NCBI GenBank assembly: GCA_025602905.1
Contig: JAHLKI010000018.1
Coordinates: 124,001 to 188,000, forward strand
Direction of reading: 5' to 3'
Length of the DNA stretch: 64,000 nucleotides
Source of the DNA: Phlyctochytrium arcticum
Lineage: Eukaryota; Chytridiomycota; Chytridiomycetes; Chytridiales; Chytridiaceae
In this document: in pieces, positions 19,381 to 27,477 of the stretch
Numbering within the stretch: position 1 is the stretch's first letter
Layout of the letters: each line of letters starts with the position of its first letter
Made by a program: the position numbers and the translations under genes
The notes under the pieces: generated by a model
The model's database searches: none
Seen by the model: the letters and a program-made list of their open reading frames with translations, nothing else
Told to the model about the DNA's origin: nothing

Positions 19381-19707
19381 TTAAATCGGCGCTCTTTCAA
19401 GATGATCAAGGAATTTGTCGGTACCCTTGTGGTATTCTGTCACTCGTTTCAAACCAAGATCTGCCAACTCTTGTCCTTTTTGAGAGTAATCGTTGACTTT
19501 GGAGTTTTTGAATAGTTCATTGCTCTGTATTCCTTTGTTCACATGGGTAAGAAGTTTGTGACCTTTAGTTGCAATATTTACAGCATTATTCAGAAAGTTT
19601 CGAGTTTGGGTGATTGGTCTACTTGAAAGAAACGTATTCAGTCGTCCTTTTGCTCTATTTAGAAAGCCAACCATGTATTCTTTTCCGTTCTTAATATAAG
19701 AATACAT
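19381..19707 (-). CDS. Small basic amphipathic-helix protein, shared by B and C
   Basis: 108 residues. The central ATKGHKLLTHVNKGIQ matches ANKGQKLLKGVNQSIQ of the C protein at 58526-58831, and both start with an Arg/Lys-rich segment (LFNKGKQ / FLNRAKG). The paired location, divergent from a large proline/serine-rich gene, is the same in B and C. Size, basic charge and amphipathic helices would suit an internal capsid or membrane-lytic cement protein such as adenovirus pVI. That is inference from character only. Confidence 0.65.
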   Translation of the reverse strand: MYSYIKNGKEYMVGFLNRAKGRLNTFLSSRPITQTRNFLNNAVNIATKGHKLLTHVNKGIQSNELFKNSKVNDYSQKGQELADLGLKRVTEYHKGTDKFLDHLERAPI

Positions 19708-19719
19708 TTTATTACATAG
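19708..19719. promoter_or_regulatory. Promoter-like TTTTATTACATA between divergent genes (B)
   Basis: Only 12 bp separate the two starts at 19707 (-) and 19720 (+). The sequence continues to ATAG and resembles TATATATTACATAGA before the C homologue. It implies very short leaders on at least one side. Confidence 0.4.
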
Positions 19720-20751
19720 ATGTCGTTGGGATATCTACCAGTGAAAACAAGACAGGGAGTATTCGCAAATGAAGATTCGATTGTTAATATTCATGGTACA
19801 CAGTACGCCTTTATCAATGGATTGAGAGGTCCCAAAAACACATATGATCGAGGATTCCACAAGCAGTTCTATGTCCCGAATATCGGAACGGTAAGGCATC
19901 AAAAGGAGCAAATATTGGAACTTGAAAACTCATCATGGACACCAGGCCCAAAAGTAACCAAAGTTTCCAGGGACGCAGTTGAGGCGATGCATACTGTGCA
20001 AAAAGAGAAAGCAAATCAGTACTACTTTGATGAGCTCGATAAGAACAACTTGTTTCCTCGTTCTGGCCGGCCCGTTCGAATGACACGCACTCTAGCAACT
20101 CATTCCAATGGCGACGGCACATATAACATGTTCAGTCAACCCGGCTATATTCGTGCTCAACAGAATAATGATGGTCTTGGTGATGTACCCGGTGTCGTAT
20201 ACAAAGAAGATTCCAAACTACCCACGAGGGCCAATGCGCCTACAGAAAAGGTCATCTTGAGTCGAACCGTGATGCAGCAAACTGATACCTTTAACAATTT
20301 ATCAACTGAAACCGGGGCTATCGGAAATGTCCCTCGTACACCGTATCCTGGATTTGATCGACAACAAACATCAGTCAGTGATATTCCAGTCAAAGATTTG
20401 CGAACAATGGATACTCAGACGGAGCATGAAATCGATAGAGATGTACTCGATGCACTGTTTTCGAATGATGTCAAATTTCAGATATATCTTGATCAGTTGA
20501 AAGCGTCCAATAATATTCTGCGTGATCAACTCGGATCTCAGAATCAGCAAATCGGTTCCATGACTTTGCAGACGTACACCGTATTCCGACATCTTCTAGA
20601 GAGTATTGGTATAAATCACGAAACGATTCCAGAACATCCAACTCCCGACTTCATGATACGAACGTTGAAAGCAGTCAAAGATGCCAGTCCGGTCATCGGG
20701 ATTCTTATACGCTTCATATCGTTTCAAAAATTTCTTTTTAATAGAAGATGA
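19720..20751 (+). CDS. Hypothetical structural-region protein (element B)
   Basis: 343 residues, start MSLGYLPVKTRQG. Low in predicted globular order, many Asn/Gln/Thr/Pro. A helical stretch follows near 240-300 (DVLDALFSNDVKFQIYLDQLK). It holds the same slot as the 505-residue protein of C (divergent from the small basic protein), but the two do not align by eye. The last 15-20 codons (ILIRFISFQKFLFNRR) are read through the opposite strand of the truncated capsid gene, so the natural C-terminus was probably lost in the same deletion. Function unknown. Confidence 0.55.
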   Translation: MSLGYLPVKTRQGVFANEDSIVNIHGTQYAFINGLRGPKNTYDRGFHKQFYVPNIGTVRHQKEQILELENSSWTPGPKVTKVSRDAVEAMHTVQKEKANQYYFDELDKNNLFPRSGRPVRMTRTLATHSNGDGTYNMFSQPGYIRAQQNNDGLGDVPGVVYKEDSKLPTRANAPTEKVILSRTVMQQTDTFNNLSTETGAIGNVPRTPYPGFDRQQTSVSDIPVKDLRTMDTQTEHEIDRDVLDALFSNDVKFQIYLDQLKASNNILRDQLGSQNQQIGSMTLQTYTVFRHLLESIGINHETIPEHPTPDFMIRTLKAVKDASPVIGILIRFISFQKFLFNRR

Positions 20752-21132
20752 TTCTCGATATTGATCCCAACAGATTCTAGCATAGTCATCTATTTGATTA
20801 CCGTCAACTTCCTTTCCACCGAGGATGATTGTTCGTTTACGAAAGATTCCTGAAATACCAACCGATGCAATTGTTGCACTAGTAAAAGGAGTTCCGTCTG
20901 CATTAAATACATTTACTCTACCAGAGAGAAACCCTTGCTGAGGTCGCAGGTAAGAAGAATTGGAATCCACTGGGATTACAATATTAGAGCCGGAAGAACG
21001 AGAGTCGAATGAATCTTTCACAGGCCTATAGGTCATAAAATTCTGGCTTAAGGGATCCGCATTGACAAGAAATTGCTGATCTTCATAGCTCCAATTTGCA
21101 GGAAATCGGGGATTTACTAATGCGTTTGACAT
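20701..21132 (-). pseudogene. Major capsid protein, truncated after the first beta sheet (element B)
   Basis: Starts MSNALVNPRFPANWSYE. It then shows the first jelly-roll features of double-jelly-roll capsids: SSYLRPQQGFLSGRVNVF and NADGTPFT, a GISGIFRKRTIILGGKEV hairpin, and an IDDYARICWDQYR helix. The C homologue has SLILQKLLLSFDVTAMKNG and GLIQSVRVQIGNKVIQE at the same places. Homology stops at about ..KRYEAYKN (20701-20720), and the frame then runs into the neighbouring gene's opposite strand. About 140 of more than 400 residues are left. B is therefore capsid-defective unless complemented. Confidence 0.75.
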
Positions 21133-21163
21133 AATTTATTCTATGCATTCAAAAAAAAACTAC

Positions 21164-21670
21164 CTATCGTCTACCAAAAATGTGAGTCAGAACAGTGTCT
21201 TGTGGTTCATAATATTCATCGTACCCTTCATCAAAAACCATATGTTTTGTTACAGGAGTTGGTGTTGGTGTTGGTGACCTTTTTGGCAAAGATTGTTTCT
21301 TGTTTGGAATATTTGAGACATTGACTTTCTTTGCAGTACGTTTTGGCTTACTCAGGGCTACATACTTCTCAATAGCCTTTCTGGCAATCTCCTCATCACG
21401 CTCTTGCTGTTTGAGTAGTTTGGCATTTTCGACTTCCTTGTCATGCTGTTCCTTGAGTTTCTTCATTTCACGCAGATTTTCTGTTCGTTTTGCTTGAGCC
21501 TTTTTCATATTCTCTTGTTGTTTAGGTGTTCTTTCCTTCTTCTTGGTTTTGACACTATTGACGACTTTGTCAATAGGATCGCTTTCATTGGTTTCTACTT
21601 GATCAATACTAGAATCAACAGAATCTTCGGTTTGAATTTCGTTTTCTGTTGGTTTTTGTTGTTCAGACAT
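21164..21670 (-). CDS. Lysine/glutamate-rich coiled-coil protein with IFGRR tail (element B)
   Basis: 168 residues, start MSEQQK. Acidic N-terminus (about 1-40), then a long K/E/R/Q helix (about 45-115: KKKERTPKQQENMKKAQAK, KLKEQHDKEVENAKLLKQQ). A Pro/Thr linker follows, then a conserved tail EYYEPQ..THIFGRR. The C homologue ends in ENFGGIFGY, so a terminal (H/G)IFG motif is shared. It is sandwiched between capsid and penton genes in all three elements. A scaffold or capsid-anchoring role via the C-terminal motif is plausible but unproven. AATAGATAAC lies just upstream. Confidence 0.7.
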   Translation of the reverse strand: MSEQQKPTENEIQTEDSVDSSIDQVETNESDPIDKVVNSVKTKKKERTPKQQENMKKAQAKRTENLREMKKLKEQHDKEVENAKLLKQQERDEEIARKAIEKYVALSKPKRTAKKVNVSNIPNKKQSLPKRSPTPTPTPVTKHMVFDEGYDEYYEPQDTVLTHIFGRR

Positions 21671-21697
21671 TGTTATCTATTGAATAATAGAATATTT

Positions 21698-22444
21698 TCA
21701 CAAGTTTAGAATGTCGTTGTAGTCGTCGAAAATACCAATAGTTAGAATACTCGGTTGAGTCATTTTGATCGTATGAAACGATGTTGAATCGACTATACTG
21801 TAATCGATTGAACTTGGTGTAATTGCGTTTGGAAGAATGACAAACTTGTCCGACGGATTAACCCAAGTCACTATATCGGAAAAGTCGTCAGGCTGAATAC
21901 AAGCTAGAATATTCTGATTGCTCTCAATACCTGCAGGGTAGAGAATGGATCCATTGGAAGAGAATGTTCGACTCGTCAGGAGAATTGGCTGACTGGCACT
22001 GAGATTCACTGGATTCATGAATGTCACATTCTTTGCGGAAACAGTGGAATCTATGTTCCCCAGCTGGTAGTATGATGTACTTCCTCCTTCTTTTCCAAGC
22101 ACTTTGAAGTCCTTTGGGCCACTAGTACTCAGTGAGATTCTCCGACTGACTTGATCGTACGTTACGGAATACGGCTGAGTGGCATTCGAGGTGAGCAGCT
22201 GGGACAAAGCCGTAGATATTGTAGACACATCATAGACACCATCTGGCAGCGTAATGGTGATGGGGGAATCGTTTGCTTCCTGTATGACGAGCTTGTTGTT
22301 GTTCAATTCATGCGAGATGCTATCCCAAGATTGTATAAACGAGAATGCCTCGATACGAAACGCGTGGATCGTAAGAGGCGAGATTTGAAAACTAGTTGTC
22401 AACGAGCTTAGAATTGCAGTATTCAGTACTATCTGACGATACAT
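21698..22444 (-). CDS. Penton-type minor capsid protein (element B)
   Basis: 248 residues from MYRQIVLNTAILSS; an upstream in-frame extension exists but A starts at the same Met. Features: SWDSISHELNNNKLVIQEA, ITITLPDGVYDVSTISTAL (about 75-95), YSVTYDQVSRRISLS (about 105), a TSYYQLG segment and NLSASQPILLTS (about 155). These follow the order of vertex (penton, single jelly-roll) proteins in Polintons, PLVs and virophages. Intact, unlike the A copy. Divergent from the ATPase gene across a 54-bp promoter gap. Confidence 0.8.
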   Translation of the reverse strand: MYRQIVLNTAILSSLTTSFQISPLTIHAFRIEAFSFIQSWDSISHELNNNKLVIQEANDSPITITLPDGVYDVSTISTALSQLLTSNATQPYSVTYDQVSRRISLSTSGPKDFKVLGKEGGSTSYYQLGNIDSTVSAKNVTFMNPVNLSASQPILLTSRTFSSNGSILYPAGIESNQNILACIQPDDFSDIVTWVNPSDKFVILPNAITPSSIDYSIVDSTSFHTIKMTQPSILTIGIFDDYNDILNL

Positions 22445-22458
22445 GCTTTGCTTGCCTT

Positions 22459-22473
22459 TTATTATACAATAGA
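22459..22473. promoter_or_regulatory. Promoter-like motif TTATTATACAATAGA (B)
   Basis: Same position and orientation as the A site at 7336-7350, between penton (-) and ATPase (+) starts. It is followed by AATAGATAATAAG, also shared with A. Confidence 0.55.
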
Positions 22474-22498
22474 ATAGATAATAAGAAAAGCTTGCGTA

Positions 22499-23331
22499 AT
22501 GAATGTAGAGAAAGTTTCTATTCCGAAGCAATATAAGCAGAAGATTGTCGACAGTACACCAGAAGGTTACCCCCGGAAGTTTTTCACACTCTCGTGTATC
22601 GGAAGTTCACGCTCTGGTAAGACAATATGTATCATCAACTTGATCAAGAAGGTTGCTCACACATATCGGAACATAGTAGTGTATTCACCATCCATTGATG
22701 ACGTAAGCTGGACGGCGCTGAAAAAGTATGACAATGTTTACACCTCGCAAACCATCTCAAATCATATTCTGAACAATCTCCAGCTGAAAAAGTATGACAA
22801 TGTTTACACCTCGCAAACCATCTCGAATCATATTCTGAACAATCTCTTTGAGAAGCAAAAAAGATTTACCAAAAGGACAAGGACAAGAATCACATGCTAC
22901 TCATTATAGACGACTACGGAATCCTAGCGAGACAGACTGGGCAACTGCTCGACAAACCACTTCAACACGAGGAGAAAGTATCGTCCGGAATCAAACAGAT
23001 GCTCGACATTCTATATCCGACTGCCCGACATAACGGTATGTCCATCTGCGTTTCGTTCCATGATACACTCCAATGCACCCCCTTGCAGCGAGTCAATGCA
23101 ACTCATGCCATTCTTTATCGACTGAACGATGCGCAACTGGAGAAGATTGCCCCTGAGCTGAGATGCCATCTGTCGAACAAAGAGTTTGTAGAGATGGCAA
23201 ATGAATATACAAAAAACCCTTACACTTTTCTCTATATAGATGTGAAAGCTCTGTGCAACGAGGACGTATTCGTCAGAGGAAAACCCGCAACTCTAATAAC
23301 ACAGAACAAAGAAGAAAAAGATGATTCATAA
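22499..23331 (+). pseudogene. DNA-packaging ATPase, broken by duplication and frameshift (element B)
   Basis: Aligns closely with the intact A gene. Walker A is GSSRSGKTI (Thr to Ile at the last position). A 66-bp in-frame tandem duplication (22718-22849) repeats YDNVYTSQTISNHILNNL, and just after it one A is missing in CAAAAAAGATTT (near 22860), shifting the frame. The Walker B half (MLLIIDDYG) continues in the second frame to the normal end at 23331. The product would lack Walker B, so packaging activity is probably lost. Confidence 0.85.
22718..22849 (+). repeat. 66-bp tandem duplication within the B ATPase gene
   Basis: Unit 1 is 22718-22783, unit 2 is 22784-22849, both starting CTGAAAAAGTATGACAATG. 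They differ only at a third-codon position (CTCAAATC / CTCGAATC) and at the unit end. The unit adds 22 codons without changing frame. Confidence 0.9.
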
Positions 23332-23342
23332 TAAGACAGAAT

Positions 23343-24617
23343 ATGGACAGCGATGAAGATGAAGTTGCCAGATACTGGAAACCAATTACGAGGCAAGATT
23401 ATGATCAATTACTCGACATGTATACTAACGGAGGTGCGCTAATGGGCAGGGACAGATTGTATTTTCTTTACAAGCAGAGATTCCCAACATCGAAACTTAG
23501 CCAGAGAACATTGCTGGAAGAGTTTCTGAAGAAACAAACTGTGTATCAACGCTTCTCAATACCTCATACGCAACGGGGAATGGTACGGCCGATTCTATCG
23601 AAGGAGGAGGGGCATTTTCTGCTTGACTGCACCTTTATGCGGCCATTCGGAGGCAATATGGCAATTGTCGTGGCAGTGGATATTCTGACAAAGAAGGTTT
23701 ACGCCCGTCCCTTGAAACGAGTCAATAGCAGGGGTGTTGTGACATTGCTTAAATCTATGATCGACGATGGCGTGACAATTAAGACGATTCAGAGCGACAA
23801 TGGAAGTGAAAACATCGGTAGGGAAACTCAGGACTTTGCCGAGGAACACGGCATCGTTTGGCGTACAAGTAAGCTGCATTCCCCGTGGTCAAACGGAATA
23901 GTAGAGAAGATGAACTCTACCGTCAAACGGGCTTTGTATATGGGCGCTCATTACAATAAGAATTGGGTACAACTCTTGCCGAATGTAATTCAATCTATTA
24001 ACAGTACGATTTCGTTTGGTGCAGGAAAGAAACCACGAACACCTCAGTATATCAAAGACAATGCAGAAGAAATAGCAGAAGCTCAAAGAAAGGATAGAAA
24101 CAAAGGTGTTTCTGGGAAATTGAAAACCTTCAAGATTGGTGACAAGGTGAGACGCTATATCACTTCAAAGGATACAGGACTTCTCAAACGGGCAAGAACA
24201 GGCTATTTTGGCTCAAAAATATACAGAATTACAGACAGAATACCAAGCAAGTTCATTCAATATCAAGATGGATATAAATTACTCGACTTGGACACAAATG
24301 TTGAACTCAGTGGCGTATTCGCTGCCTATATGTTAAGACTTGTACCTGATGGAACGCAAGATGTAGCTGCCCCTGCCGCTGCTGCTCAAGCACAAGATGG
24401 AAATGATGATGATGATGATGATGAAGAAGACGACAATGAATATCAAGTCGAGCGAATACTAGATTCTAGAATCAAACGAGTCAATGGGCGTCGAGTGAAA
24501 CAAGTACTTGTCGAATGGACAGGCTATCCCGTCTCAGAGGCAACTTGGGAAGATCGAGATCAAGTAATCATCAATGCCAGAGAAGCAGTTGAAGAATACG
24601 AGAGAGACGTTGAATAG
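23343..24617 (+). CDS. Retrovirus-like integrase with C-terminal chromodomain (element B)
   Basis: 424 residues, closely similar to the A integrase along its length. Triad: D about 95 (LLDCTF), D about 151 (QSDNGSE), E about 187 (GIVEKMN). A KIGDKVRRYI segment follows, then an Asp/Glu-rich linker (D8-like run near 350) and a chromodomain with QVERILD and QVLVEWTGYP and WEDRDQV. Intact. Starts 11 bp after the ATPase stop, as in A. Expected to act on the palindrome-capped inverted repeats of the element; which bases it trims is not known. Confidence 0.93.
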   Translation: MDSDEDEVARYWKPITRQDYDQLLDMYTNGGALMGRDRLYFLYKQRFPTSKLSQRTLLEEFLKKQTVYQRFSIPHTQRGMVRPILSKEEGHFLLDCTFMRPFGGNMAIVVAVDILTKKVYARPLKRVNSRGVVTLLKSMIDDGVTIKTIQSDNGSENIGRETQDFAEEHGIVWRTSKLHSPWSNGIVEKMNSTVKRALYMGAHYNKNWVQLLPNVIQSINSTISFGAGKKPRTPQYIKDNAEEIAEAQRKDRNKGVSGKLKTFKIGDKVRRYITSKDTGLLKRARTGYFGSKIYRITDRIPSKFIQYQDGYKLLDLDTNVELSGVFAAYMLRLVPDGTQDVAAPAAAAQAQDGNDDDDDDEEDDNEYQVERILDSRIKRVNGRRVKQVLVEWTGYPVSEATWEDRDQVIINAREAVEEYERDVE

Positions 24618-24618
24618 A

Positions 24619-24888
24619 TTAAGCCTTTGCCGTTTTGGCTCTGGTTTTCCTTGGTGCTCGGACAATCACCTGATGCTGTTTCAACGTGTCTTTGAATGAC
24701 TCTTGTAGCAGATCGATTTCTACCTGCATCTCCATATTCTTAATGGTGAATTCATCAATATGAGGAATCTTTTTTGCCATCTCGATATATCTGAGCTTAT
24801 CTTCACGTTTCTCAATATCATCAAAGAGATCTAGTATACGTCCCTTTGGGTCACCAAGCGGATCTTTATCATCATTAAAAAATCTCAT
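24619..24888 (-). CDS. Small helical protein (element B)
   Basis: 89 residues, start MRFFNDDKDPLGDPKG, highly helical, basic tail (RAPRKTRAKTAKA). It converges on the integrase with a 1-bp gap. It may be the counterpart of the 91-residue A protein, which is on the other strand. A promoter-like TATATTACTTG lies just upstream. Function unknown. Confidence 0.6.
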   Translation of the reverse strand: MRFFNDDKDPLGDPKGRILDLFDDIEKREDKLRYIEMAKKIPHIDEFTIKNMEMQVEIDLLQESFKDTLKQHQVIVRAPRKTRAKTAKA

Positions 24889-24916
24889 CTTTATATTACT
24901 TGAAGCCTAAAAAAAA

Positions 24917-25189
24917 CTAGTAGTTTGTGATAATTATTTCGTTGTCTTGGTTCTTTCCATGTGAAATGAACGAGTATCTGCGATACTGATGAATATGATA
25001 TGCTTCAAAAAGCTTCATGTGACGCTCACTGCTATCTAGAGTCAGGAGAAAGTTCACCCCTGCATCATTTAGGTAATCACATACAGACAATTCTTTGAAA
25101 TGTATCTACAGGATTGTCCAAAGAGGTTTCTGTTTGTATTCAAAATGCAAGAGTGGGAACGCTTCAAAGTCGATGCCCAGTAGAGGTGC
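24917..25189 (-). pseudogene. Remnant of an unidentified element gene
   Basis: A continuous frame reads LLGIDFEAFPLLHFEYKQK.. then PLWTIL, an in-frame TAG, then IHFKELSVCDYLNDAG and on to ..NQDNEIIITNY stop. The 5' end is missing (a stop precedes LLGID). The extreme 3' end (GATAATTATTTCGTTGTCTTG) is also recognisable in A at 9782-9803, so A once carried the same gene. The 5' part is duplicated at 26255-26392. Identity unknown. Confidence 0.55.
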
Positions 25190-25192
25190 TTC

Positions 25193-25642
25193 TTAGACAG
25201 AATACACGGGAGGATAAACTTCCTTTACAGAATACACGGGACTAGAAACTTCCTTAATGATATGTTTTAACATTTTCGTTTGCGCAATCGCTCTCACTTC
25301 ATCGGCTGTAAACAGATCTAGTTCCATAAATCTCTGAAAGAAACTTGTCGCTGCGGACCATCCAATCCAAAGACTATTGTTGTATAAGCGCGTTATTTGA
25401 CTTTTCAAGTCTTCTTCATTCAGAGAAAACTTACCATGCGAAATATCACAACGTTGAAGTTCCTTTTCTAACTCAGCAATGACTTTCTCGATTTGTTGAG
25501 TTCTTGAAGGACCTGGAATCTCAATTCCAAATTCTTTTTTGATCAATTTGGAGAAATTTGTACAAGCTTCTGTGTTGCCCTCACTATTGTATTTATCATA
25601 AGTCGCCAAAATCTCATTGTAAATTGGTGTGTCAACAATCAT
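25193..25642 (-). CDS. Conserved element protein, B/C family
   Basis: 149 residues, start MIVDTPIYNEILATY. Clearly homologous to the C protein at 63280-63711 (MIVDPSVYIAIISKY..): shared VIAELEKELQRC / VIAELKADLKRC, FSLNEEDLKSQI / FSLNKDDLKEEI, and L(D/N)LFT.(D/E)EVR. All-helical prediction. The B copy has a duplicated VYSV-type tail (SSPVYSV, YPPVYSV). Location near the right end in both elements suggests a shared, probably regulatory or early function, but nothing specific can be said. Confidence 0.7.
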   Translation of the reverse strand: MIVDTPIYNEILATYDKYNSEGNTEACTNFSKLIKKEFGIEIPGPSRTQQIEKVIAELEKELQRCDISHGKFSLNEEDLKSQITRLYNNSLWIGWSAATSFFQRFMELDLFTADEVRAIAQTKMLKHIIKEVSSPVYSVKEVYPPVYSV

Positions 25643-25815
25643 TCTTGTTAGTTTTACATACTATGCAGAAAATGTATTTTTTTAATATTTTACATCAAAC
25701 GCACTTTGCAAAAAACCCAATTGCGTGAGGTGGAATGAAGACAACTACCCCTGGTGCGTTTGTGCTCATGTCAAGTTTATAACAGTGTCTCAAGGGCCTG
25801 GAATACTGAGTTAGG

Positions 25816-26151
25816 TTACTTAGACCCCTTTGCTCTTTGCACCCATTCCTGTACCATCTGTTTCCAGTTATGATGCTCAGCATAATCATCTTTATCAAAA
25901 TACTTGTTCTTCAAGTCAATGCAGTGTACCTCCTTCCGACACGCACGGCAACCCGGTAGGTCGAGTTGAAATTGTTTTAGTGACTCTAATCTTTCCAAGT
26001 CAGGAATTTCGCCCCAGTAGCGAAAATCATTTGGCTGATATTCTTCATTACATTCTTTGCAATAATTTCTTTCACAGGCACCACACCAACCTTCACATTC
26101 AACTGCCATTACCTCAGCACATCCGCTGCAAACATAAAGATCCACACCCAT
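25816..26151 (-). CDS. Cysteine-rich zinc-binding protein (element B)
   Basis: 111 residues, start MGVDLYVCSGCAEV. Cysteines in CxxC pairs: C8/C11, C20 region, C23/C26, C31/C34, then C67/C70 and C76. The arrangement (CSGC..C..C..C..CNYCKEC..) resembles RING or treble-clef zinc modules. The C-terminal half is charged and helical. It could be a ubiquitin-ligase-like or transcription factor. No homologue in the visible parts of A or C. Promoter region upstream is TTAATTATTAG. Confidence 0.6.
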   Translation of the reverse strand: MGVDLYVCSGCAEVMAVECEGWCGACERNYCKECNEEYQPNDFRYWGEIPDLERLESLKQFQLDLPGCRACRKEVHCIDLKNKYFDKDDYAEHHNWKQMVQEWVQRAKGSK

Positions 26152-26254
26152 TGTTAATTATTAGAGGTTGAGAGAAACTTTTTAGTAGTGCATCTAGTTA
26201 AAAGAATGTTACAATTGGACACCAGTGTAGTATCGCAGTGTATCAGAAGGAAGA

Positions 26255-26392
26255 TCGAATTCTTTGAAATGTATCTACAAGATTGTCCAAAGAGGTAACT
26301 CGATGGAATAGAGAATATTCTGTTTCTGTTTGTATTCCAAATGCAAGAGTGGGAACGCTTCAAAGTCGATGCCCAGTAGAGGTGCTGAGGAG
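26255..26392 (-). repeat. Second copy of the LLGIDFEAF gene fragment, next to the right inverted repeat
   Basis: Near-identical to 25091-25185, with about 23 extra bases (GGAATAGAGAATATTCTG...) that insert QNILYSIE in frame. It carries the same in-frame TAG. It ends 9 bp from the inner limit of the right inverted repeat, suggesting a local duplication associated with repeat-end recombination. Confidence 0.75.
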
Positions 26393-26400
26393 AAACTTCC

Positions 26401-27477
26401 TGAAGCAGGTGAGGGTGATATGTAAGTCATAGAGATTAGGGGCAGAGTTGGAAGTTTCAAGTAGACCCCAATATTTCGTGTGGGGTGAAAGAATTGTGAA
26501 ATATGAGAAGCAACTCTGCCCCAAGTTTGCCCCTACAATTTCGTGTGGGGAAAGAAAATGGAGTTTTGGAAACGAGTGGGGAAAGAGATTGAAGAGGTTT
26601 GGGGCAGAGTTGAGCTGTAATTTTGTGCTATAAGGAATTCCTGTATTCTGAGGTGGTGGCGAGCTGACCACCTATTAAAAAAAAATAGATTAATTCAAAA
26701 TTAACATCAACTCTGCCCCAAATCTCTTCAATCTCTTTCCCCACTCGTTTCCAAAACTCCATTTTCTTTCCCCACTCGTTTCTAAAACTGCATTTTGCTT
26801 CCCCACACGAAAAGGCTTGGGGCAAAGTTGAGGCAAAGTTGGACATCAACTCTGCCCCAATTTGAAAAATTCGTTAAGGGAAGCAAAACCTTGGGGCAGA
26901 GTTTGGGGCAGAGTTTCCCCACTCGATTGGATTGGATTGGAGAGAGAGGTAGAGAGATGATCATAGTACAATGTATAGCTAAGTCCCATGTGTCATGTGT
27001 AGCAGTACGAGTCAAAAATGTTGGTGGTGGTTTGACCACCAAGTTCGAAAATTCATAAAAGAGGTAAATGTGGGAAATTGGGACAAGAGGTAACATGCCA
27101 GATTCAGAATAAAACAGTCGCCACTTTATTAGAGTATTACGAGTAAGCTTATAGGTGTATTCACGATGCATGGGAGAAGCTAATACGAGACAATAGAATC
27201 GATAGTAGTGTCAGGCCATTTCATATGAATCATATCGATAGTTTTTTGAGCAGTATGACCATGTAACAGTACTGCAAGCTTGAATGCCGTTCGGGGATCC
27301 TATGGATAGGTTTGCTTGCAGGCCCGCTCGCGCTGCCCACTATTGGTTCTTGAATTTGGCACTATTGGTTCTTCCTCTTTCCCACTATTGGGTTTGAAAT
27401 AGTGCCCTTTCCACTATTGGTTCCTGGATAGTACTTTCCCACTATTGGGTCTGTTGTAGTGCAGAACCTATAGTGGT
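26401..27477. repeat. Right terminal inverted repeat of element B
   Basis: Reverse complement of 11694-12771 with a few substitutions (for example TTGAGGCAAAG against TTGGGGCAAAG). Inner limit TGAAGCAGG at 26401. Contains the same hairpin, GGTGGTTTGACCACCAA and five mirrored iterons at 27340-27453. Confidence 0.92.
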
